64,000 nt of DNA. It comes from JAGLTZ01 sp964637695 (GTDB lineage Bacteria; Blakebacterota; Blakebacteria; Blakebacterales; Blakebacteraceae). Below are positions 42,699 through 51,326 of this stretch, in pieces. Under the pieces are notes generated by a model that was not told where the DNA came from, did no database searches, and saw nothing but the letters and a program-made list of their open reading frames with translations. How positions within the stretch are numbered: the first letter of the stretch is position 1; each line of letters starts with the position of its first letter. Position numbers and translations under genes: made by a program. Location: assembly GCA_964637695.1 (NCBI GenBank), contig CAZWVF010000006.1:9114-73113 (forward strand), read 5' to 3'.

Positions 42699-45404
42699 TT
42701 ACAGGGTCCTTGCGATCTCTTCGCGCATGTATATTTCTATGATGTCACCCACCTTGATATCGTTGAAATTCTCGATTCCAACGCCGCATTCGAATCCCTC
42801 TCGAACCTCTTTGACGTCATCCTTGAATCTCCGGAGGCTTCCAACCCTGCCGTCGAATACCAGGATTCCGTCTCTGACCAGTCTGACCGTGCTGTTCCTG
42901 CTTATCTGTCCTTCGACTACCATGCAGCCGGCAATAGCACCGACTCTGGGAATCCGGAAGGTGTCCCTGACCTCCAGAGTGCCTGTTATCTCCTCCTTGA
43001 TCTCCGGTTTGAGAAGACCCTCCAGCCCCTGCTTGATGTCCTCCACTGCTTCATAGATGATGTCGTAGAGTCTGATTTCGACTCCTGTTTCATCTGCCAC
43101 TTCTCTGGCATTACGATCGGGTCTGACATGAAATCCCACGACAATGGCATTCGAGGCCTGCGCCAGCATCACGTCCCTCTCGTTGATCCCGCCCACTCCC
43201 TGGTGGATAACACGGACCTGAACCTCTCCTGTGCTCAACTTGTGGAAGGAGTCGCTCAGGGCCTCGACAGATCCGTCGGTATCGCCCTTGACGATCAGGG
43301 GCAGTTCCTCGATTTCACCCTCTTCGATCCTGGTCCGGACATCACTGAGTGCCATCGCCTGGCGAACTGCAAACTCCTGCTCTCGCCTGATCTGCTGGCG
43401 TTTCTGCGAGAGGATCCTGGCTTCCTTTTCATCCGCCACGGTATGGAAGGAATCTCCCGGCTGCGGCAAGCCATCGAAACCAAGAATCTGTACAGCCTGA
43501 GAAGGATGTGCATCACGCCGCGGCCGACCCCTGGGATCGAATAGTGCCCTGGCACGCCCGGAATGCATGCCGGCCAGGAAGGGATCTCCCTCCTTCAACT
43601 CACCCTTCTGTACCAGCACAGTTGCCACAGGCCCCCGCCCCTTGTCGAGTTCTGCTTCCAGTACCACACCCCTGGCCAGGCCGGTTCGGTCGGCTTTCAG
43701 TTCCAGCATTTCCGACTGCAGCAGGATCATCTCCAGCAGTCTGTCAACACCTTCCCCGGTTTTGGCCGAAACCGGCACGGCAACCGTATCTCCGCCATAC
43801 TCCTCGACAACGATGTTGTGCTGCGTGAGCTGCTGCTTGACTCCGTCCGGATCGGCGTCGGGAAGGTCGATCTTGTTTATGGCGACAACCAATGGAACAC
43901 CAGCAGCTTTTGCGTGGTTGATTGCCTCTACAGTCTGCGGCATGACTTTATCATCAGCAGCCACTACCAGCACGACCAGGTCTGTAAGCTGGGCGCCTCT
44001 TGCACGCATGGCGGTAAACGCCTCGTGACCCGGCGTATCGAGGAAGGTCACATTGCCGCCTTCGGTCTCCACCTCGTAGGCACCAATATGCTGGGTGATT
44101 CCGCCTACCTCGCCGGCAACAACACGTGTCCGTCGGATATAGTCGAGGAGTGAAGTTTTACCGTGGTCCACATGTCCCATTACGGTGACAACAGGAGCCC
44201 GGGCAGTGAGCTTCTTCTTGTCCTGCTCCTCTTCAATTTCCTCCAGAAAATCCGCCCCGTATTCCTCAATCGATTCCACATCGAATCCGAATTCATCGGC
44301 AATGAATTCGATCGTCTCCATCTCGAGGCGCTGGTTTATCGTCACCACCAGGCCCAGCTGGAAACAGGCTGTAATAATATCGCTGGGTGAAAGTTCCATT
44401 TGTGAAGCCAGTTCAGACACGGAAGCGAATTCGGTGATCTGGATGACCTTCTTCTCCTCAACTTCGGCGATCTCATCCACCAGCTCTTCCGAGTCACGTC
44501 TGCGCTTCTTAACCTTTGTGCGTCCGTGACCACTTCTGATATCTGCCAGGGTTTCCTTGATCGTTGATTTGACTTCCTCTGCATCAATGGCCTTGCGACC
44601 CTTCTTTCTCTTCTTCTTCCTTTTCGCCTCGGCAGGTGCCGGTCTTTGTGCCGGAGGACGCCTCTCCTTGACCCTCGGAGCCCTTCTCTCAATGATCTTG
44701 GGCCCGCTACCCTCTGTTTCACGTGCCTCCTTGCTCTGCCTTATCCTCTCTCGAAGGCTTGCACCTGACAGCCTGCCGGCAGTCACATCTGCATCAATCT
44801 CAACTCCTTCTGCTGCTTTCATTGCATCGATAGCGATTTCTTCAGTCTCTGCTGCCTCTGCACCGTCTGCGACTTCGATCGACTCCTTTTCAGCAGAGAG
44901 AACAGCGGGCACTTTAATTTCCTCTTTCTCTTCCTCAATTGCCGGTCCCTGTGGCGCAGCGGCCTTCTCTGCCGCCAGGCGCTTCGCTTCAGCAGCCTGC
45001 CTCTTTATGCGCTCCGACTCGCTCTTGACGCGTGAGAGCTTCTCAACGACCCTTCGGGCAGCTTCATCACCCGGCCTGGTGACGGTTTTCTTCTCCTCAG
45101 CCACACCGTGACTTTCAGCCTTCCTTCTGGCAGCAGCTGCTTCCTTCTCCGCTTTCGCAGCTTCCATTTCAGCCTTTTCCAGTTCCTTGCGCTTTATTGC
45201 TACTTCCTTCTTCCGGGCTTCTTCGGCCAGAGCTTCCGCTTTCCGCCCCTCGAAATAATCAGTAATAGCTTCGAGCATCAATTCGTTGACAGGACTCATA
45301 TGGCTCCTGGTTTCGAAGCCGATATTATTTAAGACTTCGATCATGGCCTGACTTGATACCTTGAACTGTCGCGCCACTTCATATACTCGGTTCTGCTTGC
45401 TCAA
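42699..45404 (-). CDS. infB: Translation initiation factor IF-2
   Basis: A 901-residue initiator-tRNA GTPase. An IF2_N domain (VYEVARQFKVSSQAMIEVLN) opens it, followed by a long Lys/Glu/Ala-rich coiled stretch (about 50-330) and a second IF2_N domain (TEFASVSELASQMELSPSDI). The G domain has VMGHVDHGKTSLLDYI, DTPGHEAFTAMRARG and AINKIDLPDADP. Domains II-IV end with RFKDDVKEVREGFECGVG. The ATG overlaps the ylxQ stop by 4 nt. Confidence 0.97.
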   Translation of the reverse strand: MSKQNRVYEVARQFKVSSQAMIEVLNNIGFETRSHMSPVNELMLEAITDYFEGRKAEALAEEARKKEVAIKRKELEKAEMEAAKAEKEAAAARRKAESHGVAEEKKTVTRPGDEAARRVVEKLSRVKSESERIKRQAAEAKRLAAEKAAAPQGPAIEEEKEEIKVPAVLSAEKESIEVADGAEAAETEEIAIDAMKAAEGVEIDADVTAGRLSGASLRERIRQSKEARETEGSGPKIIERRAPRVKERRPPAQRPAPAEAKRKKKRKKGRKAIDAEEVKSTIKETLADIRSGHGRTKVKKRRRDSEELVDEIAEVEEKKVIQITEFASVSELASQMELSPSDIITACFQLGLVVTINQRLEMETIEFIADEFGFDVESIEEYGADFLEEIEEEQDKKKLTARAPVVTVMGHVDHGKTSLLDYIRRTRVVAGEVGGITQHIGAYEVETEGGNVTFLDTPGHEAFTAMRARGAQLTDLVVLVVAADDKVMPQTVEAINHAKAAGVPLVVAINKIDLPDADPDGVKQQLTQHNIVVEEYGGDTVAVPVSAKTGEGVDRLLEMILLQSEMLELKADRTGLARGVVLEAELDKGRGPVATVLVQKGELKEGDPFLAGMHSGRARALFDPRGRPRRDAHPSQAVQILGFDGLPQPGDSFHTVADEKEARILSQKRQQIRREQEFAVRQAMALSDVRTRIEEGEIEELPLIVKGDTDGSVEALSDSFHKLSTGEVQVRVIHQGVGGINERDVMLAQASNAIVVGFHVRPDRNAREVADETGVEIRLYDIIYEAVEDIKQGLEGLLKPEIKEEITGTLEVRDTFRIPRVGAIAGCMVVEGQISRNSTVRLVRDGILVFDGRVGSLRRFKDDVKEVREGFECGVGIENFNDIKVGDIIEIYMREEIARTL

Positions 45405-45715
45405 ACCTGCCTCCGTAAAGCCTTATTAATTGCATCGGCCAATCCCCGGTCTGTGATGGCAACAACTGCCACTTCTCTTCGACCGAGCGCTCTGCCGAGC
45501 GATTTCCTGCTGCCCAGTTCAGTCATGGGTACTCTCTGTACCCTGCTGAGTGCCTGCATCTCATCTCTTATTGCACTGCCGGCGTCCCTGGCCAGAAAGA
45601 GATGTACAAAATTACCTCTGTGAACCACCGCACGCACAGAATCCCTGCCTGCAACGGCATTGCCCCCCTTCAGGGCAAGACCGATCAGATTATTCGGTGC
45701 CTCGTTGCTCTTCAT
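45401..45715 (-). CDS. L7Ae/YlxQ-family RNA-binding protein
   Basis: A 104-residue protein of the L7Ae/L30e fold. NNLIGLALKGGNAVAGRDSV is the usual N-terminal motif, and FLARDAGSAIRDEMQAL plus LGSRKSLGRALGRREVAVVAI follow the fold. Members (YlxQ) bind kink-turn RNA and lie between nusA and infB, as here. The start overlaps the nusA 3' end by 26 nt and the stop overlaps infB by 4 nt. The usual ylxR gene between nusA and ylxQ is absent. Confidence 0.88.
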   Translation of the reverse strand: MKSNEAPNNLIGLALKGGNAVAGRDSVRAVVHRGNFVHLFLARDAGSAIRDEMQALSRVQRVPMTELGSRKSLGRALGRREVAVVAITDRGLADAINKALRRQV

Positions 45716-47297
45716 CTTCAGCTTTTTCTTTCACCTCAGGTTCTTGCGTCCCCACGGCTTCCTCAGCAGATTCCTCCGTTTCCTTTTCAGGCTCTCGAAC
45801 CTCTTCTTCCACCGTTTCGGTGGTCTCTTCTTCTTCGGAAGAATCAGATTCATCCTCCCGTTCTTCATTCCGGCGCAGGATATCGGTTTCGATAATCCAC
45901 TCCCGCTCATCGAGACCGTCGACAATCAGATCAGGTATTGCCGGTCTGGTTGATCCGGCGACACCCTTCTGCTCTGCTGCCCCCTCACCAGATTCCGGAA
46001 ATTCGACCTCCGGTTCTCTCTCCGGGGGTACGTACGGCTGGCCCGTGTACGCCTCGAGTGCTTTGATTATCCCCTTATAAGTGGCGGGACCGATCCCGGG
46101 GATCGCCTGTATCTCGTCGGGAGTCATTTCCAGCAGATCCTGTATGTATTCGATTTTCCTCACCCTGAGCAATTCTCCCTGGTGCTCGGTGATATCAAGT
46201 TCTCCAATCCGCTGATAGATGCCCTCGACCTCCTTGAGGGCTCTGTCGTAGTCCGATTCTGAAACAACGTCTATGCGGTAATCGACGAGTTCGCCAGCCA
46301 ACCGTGCGTTTGTTCCTCCCGGTCCCAGTGCAAGCGGGATCTGGTCTTCCGGCATGATGAGCGTCATCTCCCGCCGTTCGTCATCTATCAGCACCCGGCT
46401 GGTCTTCGCCGGACCGATTGCCTTTGTTACGAAAAAGGTGACGTCAGGACTCCACGGTACGATATCTATCCGTTCGTTGTTCAGCTCCCGTACGATGCTC
46501 TGAACGCGCGACCCTTTCATTCCGACACATGCTCCGACAGCATCTACCCTCAGATCGTGGCTGCGCACCGCAACCTTGCACCGCTCGCCGGGAGCCCTTG
46601 TGATCTTCTTTATCTCGACGATCCCCTCGTAGATTTCCGGGACTTCTATTGCGAAAAGACTTCGAACGAATTCTTCATCGGCACGACTCAGAATGATCGA
46701 GGGTCCCTTGGCGTCCATCGAGACTTCCTTGACCAGAGCCCTGATCGTATCTCCCTGCCTGAAGTGCTCCCGCCTGATCTGCTCGCGATAAGGCAAAACG
46801 GCTTCGACACGTCCCACATTGACCAGAAGGGCTCCACGGGTAACCTGCTGAACACTTCCGGTTATTATCTCGCCTTCGCGGTCGAGGTACTCCTCGAAAA
46901 TCCTGTCGCGCTCAGCTTCCTTTATCCTCTGCTGCAGAACCTGCTTGGCTGCCTGGATTGCTGTCCTGCCGAAAGCTGTTACCGGTACGTCCACATATAT
47001 ATGCCAGCCCACCTCGGTTTCCGTATCCAGCTTGCGAGCATTCTCAAGTGAGATCTGCAGCAGAGGCTCCGTGATCTCCTCTTCTGTCTCCACAATCTCT
47101 TTGACGATACCAAGCGAGATATGTCCCGTCTCCTTGTCGACATCCACGTCGACAGGATCGAGTGTGCCCAGAGCTTTCTTGGCTGCCGTCAGCAATCCAA
47201 TTTCCAGGCTCTCGAACACTATTTCTCTCTTCAGATTCCTCTCGCGGGCTATCTGGCTCAGAGCTTCGATTATTTCATAATTGATATCTTCAGACAT
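45690..47297 (-). CDS. nusA: Transcription termination/antitermination factor NusA with long acidic tail
   Basis: A 535-residue NusA. The N-terminal RNA-polymerase-binding domain (about 1-125), the S1 domain (GEIITGSVQQVTRGALLVNVG) and two KH domains (GACVGMKGSRVQSIVRELN; ALGPGGTNARLAGELV) are in order, followed by one helix-hairpin-helix-like segment (IQAIPGIGPATYKGIIKALE). The last 65 or so residues are a strongly acidic Glu-rich tail with no fold, in place of the acidic repeats of E. coli NusA. It is 32 nt downstream of rimP, the usual order. Confidence 0.95.
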   Translation of the reverse strand: MSEDINYEIIEALSQIARERNLKREIVFESLEIGLLTAAKKALGTLDPVDVDVDKETGHISLGIVKEIVETEEEITEPLLQISLENARKLDTETEVGWHIYVDVPVTAFGRTAIQAAKQVLQQRIKEAERDRIFEEYLDREGEIITGSVQQVTRGALLVNVGRVEAVLPYREQIRREHFRQGDTIRALVKEVSMDAKGPSIILSRADEEFVRSLFAIEVPEIYEGIVEIKKITRAPGERCKVAVRSHDLRVDAVGACVGMKGSRVQSIVRELNNERIDIVPWSPDVTFFVTKAIGPAKTSRVLIDDERREMTLIMPEDQIPLALGPGGTNARLAGELVDYRIDVVSESDYDRALKEVEGIYQRIGELDITEHQGELLRVRKIEYIQDLLEMTPDEIQAIPGIGPATYKGIIKALEAYTGQPYVPPEREPEVEFPESGEGAAEQKGVAGSTRPAIPDLIVDGLDEREWIIETDILRRNEEREDESDSSEEEETTETVEEEVREPEKETEESAEEAVGTQEPEVKEKAEDEEQRGTE

Positions 47298-47329
47298 TGA
47301 TCCTCCAACCGGTTATTTGACCGGTTATG

Positions 47330-47860
47330 CTACATTAAGACCTCTATCGATCCTTCCAGGACTGATGACAGAGAGATTCTTTTCGGTTCGTTCTCGTTCT
47401 TCGTTTTTGTTGATCCCGACTCCGCAGGCGGTGGATCGAGAAGCAGGGAATCCTCTCCGACCTCCGTGAGCCGACCGATAACGGCTCGCGAGCCTCCATC
47501 CTCTTCTATTTTCAACTTCAATACTTCACCTATCGCCATCTCGAAATCACGGCGCGTCTGCAGTTTCCTGTCGAGCCCGGGCGAGGAGACTTCAATCGAG
47601 AGTGATCCCAGCAATTCCTCCTCATGATCTATCTCACGTGACAATCTCCTGCTGATCCTCGTGCAATCTTCGACAGTCACACCAGCGTGCGTGTAGATGT
47701 AGACGCGGAGCAGGCCCGATCTGCTGCTGCCCGAAAGATCTGCTTCGACCAGCTCGACATCCTCCTCCAACTCGAGAACCCGGTCGATGCACTCCCGTAT
47801 CAGAATCTCTCTACTGCCTGTTTCCACTGTTTCGACATTCCTCCACTCAGATTTAAACAC
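47330..47860 (-). CDS. rimP: Ribosome maturation factor RimP
   Basis: About 176 residues. The N-terminal alpha/beta domain includes CIDRVLELEEDVELVEADL and VYIYTHAGVTVEDCTRISR; SIEVSSPGLDRKLQTRRDFE is the family hallmark; a C-terminal SH3-like barrel follows with a non-conserved insert (PAESGSTKTKNENEP). The start is set at GTG 47860; the frame is open to 48004 but that part crosses a strong hairpin and has no family match. It heads the rimP-nusA-infB operon. Confidence 0.88.
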   Translation of the reverse strand: MFKSEWRNVETVETGSREILIRECIDRVLELEEDVELVEADLSGSSRSGLLRVYIYTHAGVTVEDCTRISRRLSREIDHEEELLGSLSIEVSSPGLDRKLQTRRDFEMAIGEVLKLKIEEDGGSRAVIGRLTEVGEDSLLLDPPPAESGSTKTKNENEPKRISLSSVLEGSIEVLM

Positions 47861-47948
47861 ACTCTTAACCTGACTCCGAGGACCTCCATGTTCAATTAGG
47901 CGCAATGCGATCCGATTAAAGGACCAGCAGAAACTTGCGGAGATCCCC

Positions 47949-47999
47949 GACCCGCCGGCCATTCTCCTCTCCTCAGGCGAGAGGAGTCCCGGTGGGGTC
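47949..47999 (-). promoter_or_regulatory. Strong leader hairpin upstream of rimP
   Basis: CTCCTCTC and GAGAGGAG pair perfectly around a 7-nt loop, extended outward by CCGG/CCGG and GACCC/GGGTC pairing after a small internal mismatch. It stands 89 nt before the rimP start and 90 nt after the biotin-carrier stop. Without a T-run it is not a clear terminator; a leader structure controlling the rimP-nusA-infB operon, or an mRNA end-stabiliser for the upstream gene, are both possible. Confidence 0.5.
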
Positions 48000-48088
48000 A
48001 GCAATCCGGATGAGTTGTTATAATTAAGGGATTCTATCAGGACAGCGCAATACTGTTGGTGATTTTAAACAGGGAGCCCTTATTAACA

Positions 48089-48634
48089 CTATTCGCCCTC
48101 CGAGACGACCCGAACCAGTGGATCTCCCCGTTCAACTACCTGTCCCGCTTCGACGAGCACTTTATCGATCTTCCCGCCGATCGATGCTCTGATCAGGTTC
48201 TCCATTTTCATCGATTCAACGACAGCGACCCCGTCACCTTCATCTATTACAGCCCCCTCCTCGACTTCAATCGACAGAACCAATCCCGGCATGGGTGCGG
48301 TTATCTCTCCCGAATCGATCCCGCCACCGCCTACGGTGATTTCCTTCTTCAGATGGTATAGTCGCGTCTCTTCAACCTGAGTTGTGAACTGATGACCGGA
48401 TAACGAAACGATATATCCTACCTCGATCCTTCTTATAAACAGGGGTATGCCCGTGTTGTCCAGATTCAACAGATACCTGTCATCGTGGATATGGTTGAGG
48501 GAGGCTCTCGATTGCCGGGTGATTCCCTTGCCCTGCCCGTACTCAAGCATGTATTCACTTTCACCGGAATCCCGTTTGAGCTTCAGATCGAAGACGATCC
48601 CGCCGATCGTAACCGTCCAGGCTATTTTCGCCAT
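48089..48634 (-). CDS. Biotin carboxyl carrier protein subunit of an acyl-CoA carboxylase
   Basis: A 181-residue protein. The last 75 residues form a biotinyl domain: APMPGLVLSIEVEEGAVIDE and the biotinylation site VVESMKMENLIRAS (the Lys between the two Met). The N-terminal 100 residues are the extra domain seen in oxaloacetate-decarboxylase/propionyl-CoA-carboxylase type carriers. The start is ATG 48634 with GGAG 8 nt upstream, overlapping the biotin carboxylase gene by 13 nt. It carries CO2 from the biotin carboxylase (next gene upstream) to the carboxyltransferase at 53.0-54.6 kb. Confidence 0.88.
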   Translation of the reverse strand: MAKIAWTVTIGGIVFDLKLKRDSGESEYMLEYGQGKGITRQSRASLNHIHDDRYLLNLDNTGIPLFIRRIEVGYIVSLSGHQFTTQVEETRLYHLKKEITVGGGGIDSGEITAPMPGLVLSIEVEEGAVIDEGDGVAVVESMKMENLIRASIGGKIDKVLVEAGQVVERGDPLVRVVSEGE

Positions 48635-50151
48635 TCGCGCAGCTCCCTCCCCTTCAGAACCCAACCGCTTTCTCTTGTCCTCCCCTCCGATTTCCTTCTG
48701 TTTATCACTGCGATCGAACTCTGCTTCGAATCATGAAACAGGGCAGTAGCAACCGCTGCAAGGAAAACACTCTGGTCCATATCCTCGCCCGCACTCTCCC
48801 TTCGCTCCATCATCTCAGACACGATCTGAGTGTTGTACTCTCCTGACTGGAAAGCCTCGAAGGCAAGTATTTCGCGCAGGAATGGGATGATCGTGGTAAC
48901 CCCGGTGATCTGGTATTCCTCCAGAGCCCGGTTGATACGATTGATCATCGCGGTTCTGTCAGGTGCCCAGGCTACGAGCTTGGCGATAAGGGGGTCGTAA
49001 TGAAGGGTGACCCTGCTGCCAACGGTGATCCCGCTGTCGTGCCTTATTCCAGGTCCCGAAGGTGCTTCGATATGATCAATCAGGCCGGGTGAGGGGAAGA
49101 AGTTGTTATCGGGGTCTTCGGCGTATATACGCACTTCGATGGAATTGCCCGAAGGCTCGATCTCTTCCTGACTGTATCCGAGTGGATGACCTGCTGCGAT
49201 CCTCAACTGGTCGGACACGAGATCGCGTCCTGTGACCATCTCGGTGACAGGATGTTCCACCTGCAGGCGGGCATTTACCTCCAGAAAGTAAAACTCACCT
49301 TTCTCCAGAAGGAACTCGACTGTTCCTGCCCCGCGATAATCGGCCGCAGCAGCAATCCTTACTGCGGCTGCACCCATTCTCTGGCGCAGCTGGTGATCGA
49401 GGGCGGGACTGGGTGTCTCTTCGATTATCTTCTGATAACGACGCTGGACGCTGCACTCTCTATCTCCCAGCCAGACACATCCACCGTGGGAGTCGGCCAT
49501 TATCTGGAATTCGACGTGGCGGGGGCGGACCAGGTACTTCTCAATGAAAACAGATTCATCTCCAAACGCCGATCCTGCCTCGGAGCGTGCCAGTTTCAGC
49601 GAGTCCTCCAGCTCCCCCCTGCTTTCGACGACACGCATTCCCTTTCCTCCGCCTCCCGCTGCAGCTTTCAGGAGAACGGGGTATCCAATATTCCCGGCAG
49701 CCTCGATGGCTTCTTCCAGATCGCGAACAGGCTGATCGGTTCCGGGCACGACAGGGACTTCATTTGCCTCAGCCATTTTCCGGGCAGCAGTTTTGTCGCC
49801 CAGAAGACGCATCGGACCGGGTGGAGGGCCAATCCATACCAGGCCTGCATCTGTGACAGCTTCGGCAAATTCAGGATTTTCTGCCAGAAAGCCGTATCCT
49901 GGATGAACAGCTTCAGCTCCGCTCAGCTTCGCTGCATCCAGAATGTTCCCTGTGACCAGATACGACTGGCGGGCAGGCGCCGGACCGATCAGATAAGCCT
50001 CTCCAGCCGACCATACATGAGGAGCCCTGCTATCCGCCTCGCTGTATACTGCTACGGTTTCAATCCCGAGTTCGTGGCACGTTCTGAATATGCGGATTGC
50101 TATCTCGCCGCGATTGGCCACCAGCACTTTTGAAAATAAGGGATCTTTCAC
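48622..50151 (-). CDS. Biotin carboxylase subunit of an acyl-CoA carboxylase
   Basis: About 509 residues. The N-terminal domain opens KVLVANRGEIAIRIFRTCHE. The ATP-grasp domain has LLKAAAGGGGKGMRVVES and the metal/catalytic EVNARLQVEHPVTEMVTG; the C-terminal domain includes SIEVRIYAEDPDNNFFP. About 60 extra residues at the C-terminus (after the EMMER segment) have no known role. I chose GTG 50151 (GAGG about 10 nt upstream) over the ATG 50211, which overlaps the aminotransferase gene. The acetyl-CoA versus propionyl-CoA role depends on the carboxyltransferase; that subunit looks propionyl/methylmalonyl-type. Confidence 0.92.
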   Translation of the reverse strand: MKDPLFSKVLVANRGEIAIRIFRTCHELGIETVAVYSEADSRAPHVWSAGEAYLIGPAPARQSYLVTGNILDAAKLSGAEAVHPGYGFLAENPEFAEAVTDAGLVWIGPPPGPMRLLGDKTAARKMAEANEVPVVPGTDQPVRDLEEAIEAAGNIGYPVLLKAAAGGGGKGMRVVESRGELEDSLKLARSEAGSAFGDESVFIEKYLVRPRHVEFQIMADSHGGCVWLGDRECSVQRRYQKIIEETPSPALDHQLRQRMGAAAVRIAAAADYRGAGTVEFLLEKGEFYFLEVNARLQVEHPVTEMVTGRDLVSDQLRIAAGHPLGYSQEEIEPSGNSIEVRIYAEDPDNNFFPSPGLIDHIEAPSGPGIRHDSGITVGSRVTLHYDPLIAKLVAWAPDRTAMINRINRALEEYQITGVTTIIPFLREILAFEAFQSGEYNTQIVSEMMERRESAGEDMDQSVFLAAVATALFHDSKQSSIAVINRRKSEGRTRESGWVLKGRELREWRK

Positions 50152-50167
50152 AAAAACGATCCTCGCT

Positions 50168-51322
50168 CTACTCTGCGAGCCTGGCTTCGGCGGCTGCAAC
50201 ACCTGCTCCATCTTTTCTATATGTTATCTGCTCCACGGCCGAGAGAAATGCTTTCAGATTCTCCGGAGTGCTCGAAGTTCCCATCAATCCCACCCTTACC
50301 ACCTGACCGGCAAGGGGACCAAGGCCGCCTCCTATCTCGATGCCGAATTCATTCAGGAGCCTTCCCCGCAGTTCCTTCTCATCCACGTGCACGGGCGGTT
50401 TGACAGTCGTTAGAGGCACAAGACGGTACTCCTCGTCAACAAACAGTTCCCATTCCAGCGCTTCCAGGCCTGCCCAGAGTGCCTCTGCGTGGATTCGATG
50501 TCTCTTCCATCTCGCCTCCAGCCCTTCATCGAGCACCTGCATAAGGCCCGCGTGCAGAGAATAGACCATATTAATCGGGGCCGTGTGGTGGTATCGCCTG
50601 TGCTCCCCCCAGTAATCCCTGATCATCGACATGTCGAGGTACCAGGAGGATACGCTCAGAGATCGATTGTCCAGCTTTTCGACCGCTCCGGCAGAAAAGC
50701 TCAGAGGTGAGAGCCCCGGCGGTACCGAAAGGCATTTCTGAGTTCCCGAATAGCAGGCGTCTACCTTCCAGTGGTCGAGAAAGATCGGAACCCCTCCCAG
50801 GCTCGTAACGCAATCTATCAGGAGCAATGCACCATGTTCGTGGCAGAGATTGCCGAGACCGTCAAGAGGTTGAAGAACGCCTGTTGACGTCTCACCGTGA
50901 ACCAGCATCACCAGGCTGGCTGGAGCTGCTTTGAGAGCTCTTTCGACGGCGTCGTGGGGAATCGGTTGACCCCACCCGGCTGTCAGGGGCACTATGTCCG
51001 CTTTCACCCGCTGGAGCATGTCCACCAGCCGGGTTCCGAACACACCGTTCACTCCAACGATGACTCTCTCTCCCGGTTCAACAAGGTTGTCAACGGCTGC
51101 CTCCATTGCAGCACTGCCTGTACCTGAGACAGCTATCGTGAACTCATTATCCGTTTTCAGTACCTCTCTCAGCATCTTCTGTACTTCGTCCATCACCTGC
51201 AGGAAAACAGGATCGAGGTGTCCGATAGTTGGAAGTGCAAGTGCTTCCAGAACTGCTGAATCCACGTTGCTGGGTCCAGGTCCCATCAAGATTCGGTCGG
51301 GTATGCTGCTTAGTCTGCTCAC
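50168..51322 (-). CDS. Class V aminotransferase (alanine-glyoxylate / serine-pyruvate type)
   Basis: A 384-residue PLP enzyme. LMGPGPSNVDSAVLEALALP is the usual start. SGTGSAAMEAAVDNLVEPGE holds the cofactor phosphate site, LLIDCVTSLGG the ring-binding Asp, and YSGTQKCLSVPPGLSPLSFS the PLP-binding Lys. Family members use glyoxylate, pyruvate or serine. The GTG start at 51322 has AGGA 9 nt upstream and avoids the 26-nt overlap that the first ATG would cause. It stands between the M14 peptidase and biotin carboxylase genes; a metabolic link to the carboxylase is not evident. Confidence 0.88.
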   Translation of the reverse strand: MSRLSSIPDRILMGPGPSNVDSAVLEALALPTIGHLDPVFLQVMDEVQKMLREVLKTDNEFTIAVSGTGSAAMEAAVDNLVEPGERVIVGVNGVFGTRLVDMLQRVKADIVPLTAGWGQPIPHDAVERALKAAPASLVMLVHGETSTGVLQPLDGLGNLCHEHGALLLIDCVTSLGGVPIFLDHWKVDACYSGTQKCLSVPPGLSPLSFSAGAVEKLDNRSLSVSSWYLDMSMIRDYWGEHRRYHHTAPINMVYSLHAGLMQVLDEGLEARWKRHRIHAEALWAGLEALEWELFVDEEYRLVPLTTVKPPVHVDEKELRGRLLNEFGIEIGGGLGPLAGQVVRVGLMGTSSTPENLKAFLSAVEQITYRKDGAGVAAAEARLAE

Positions 51323-51326
51323 AGTG

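Noticed and set aside
47863..48004. Long N-terminal extension of rimP from ATG 48004
   Set aside because: It reads through a strong hairpin and has no similarity to RimP; GTG 47860 gives the normal length.
49186..50133. 315-residue plus-strand frame
   Set aside because: Opposite the biotin carboxylase; composition is that of a mirror reading.
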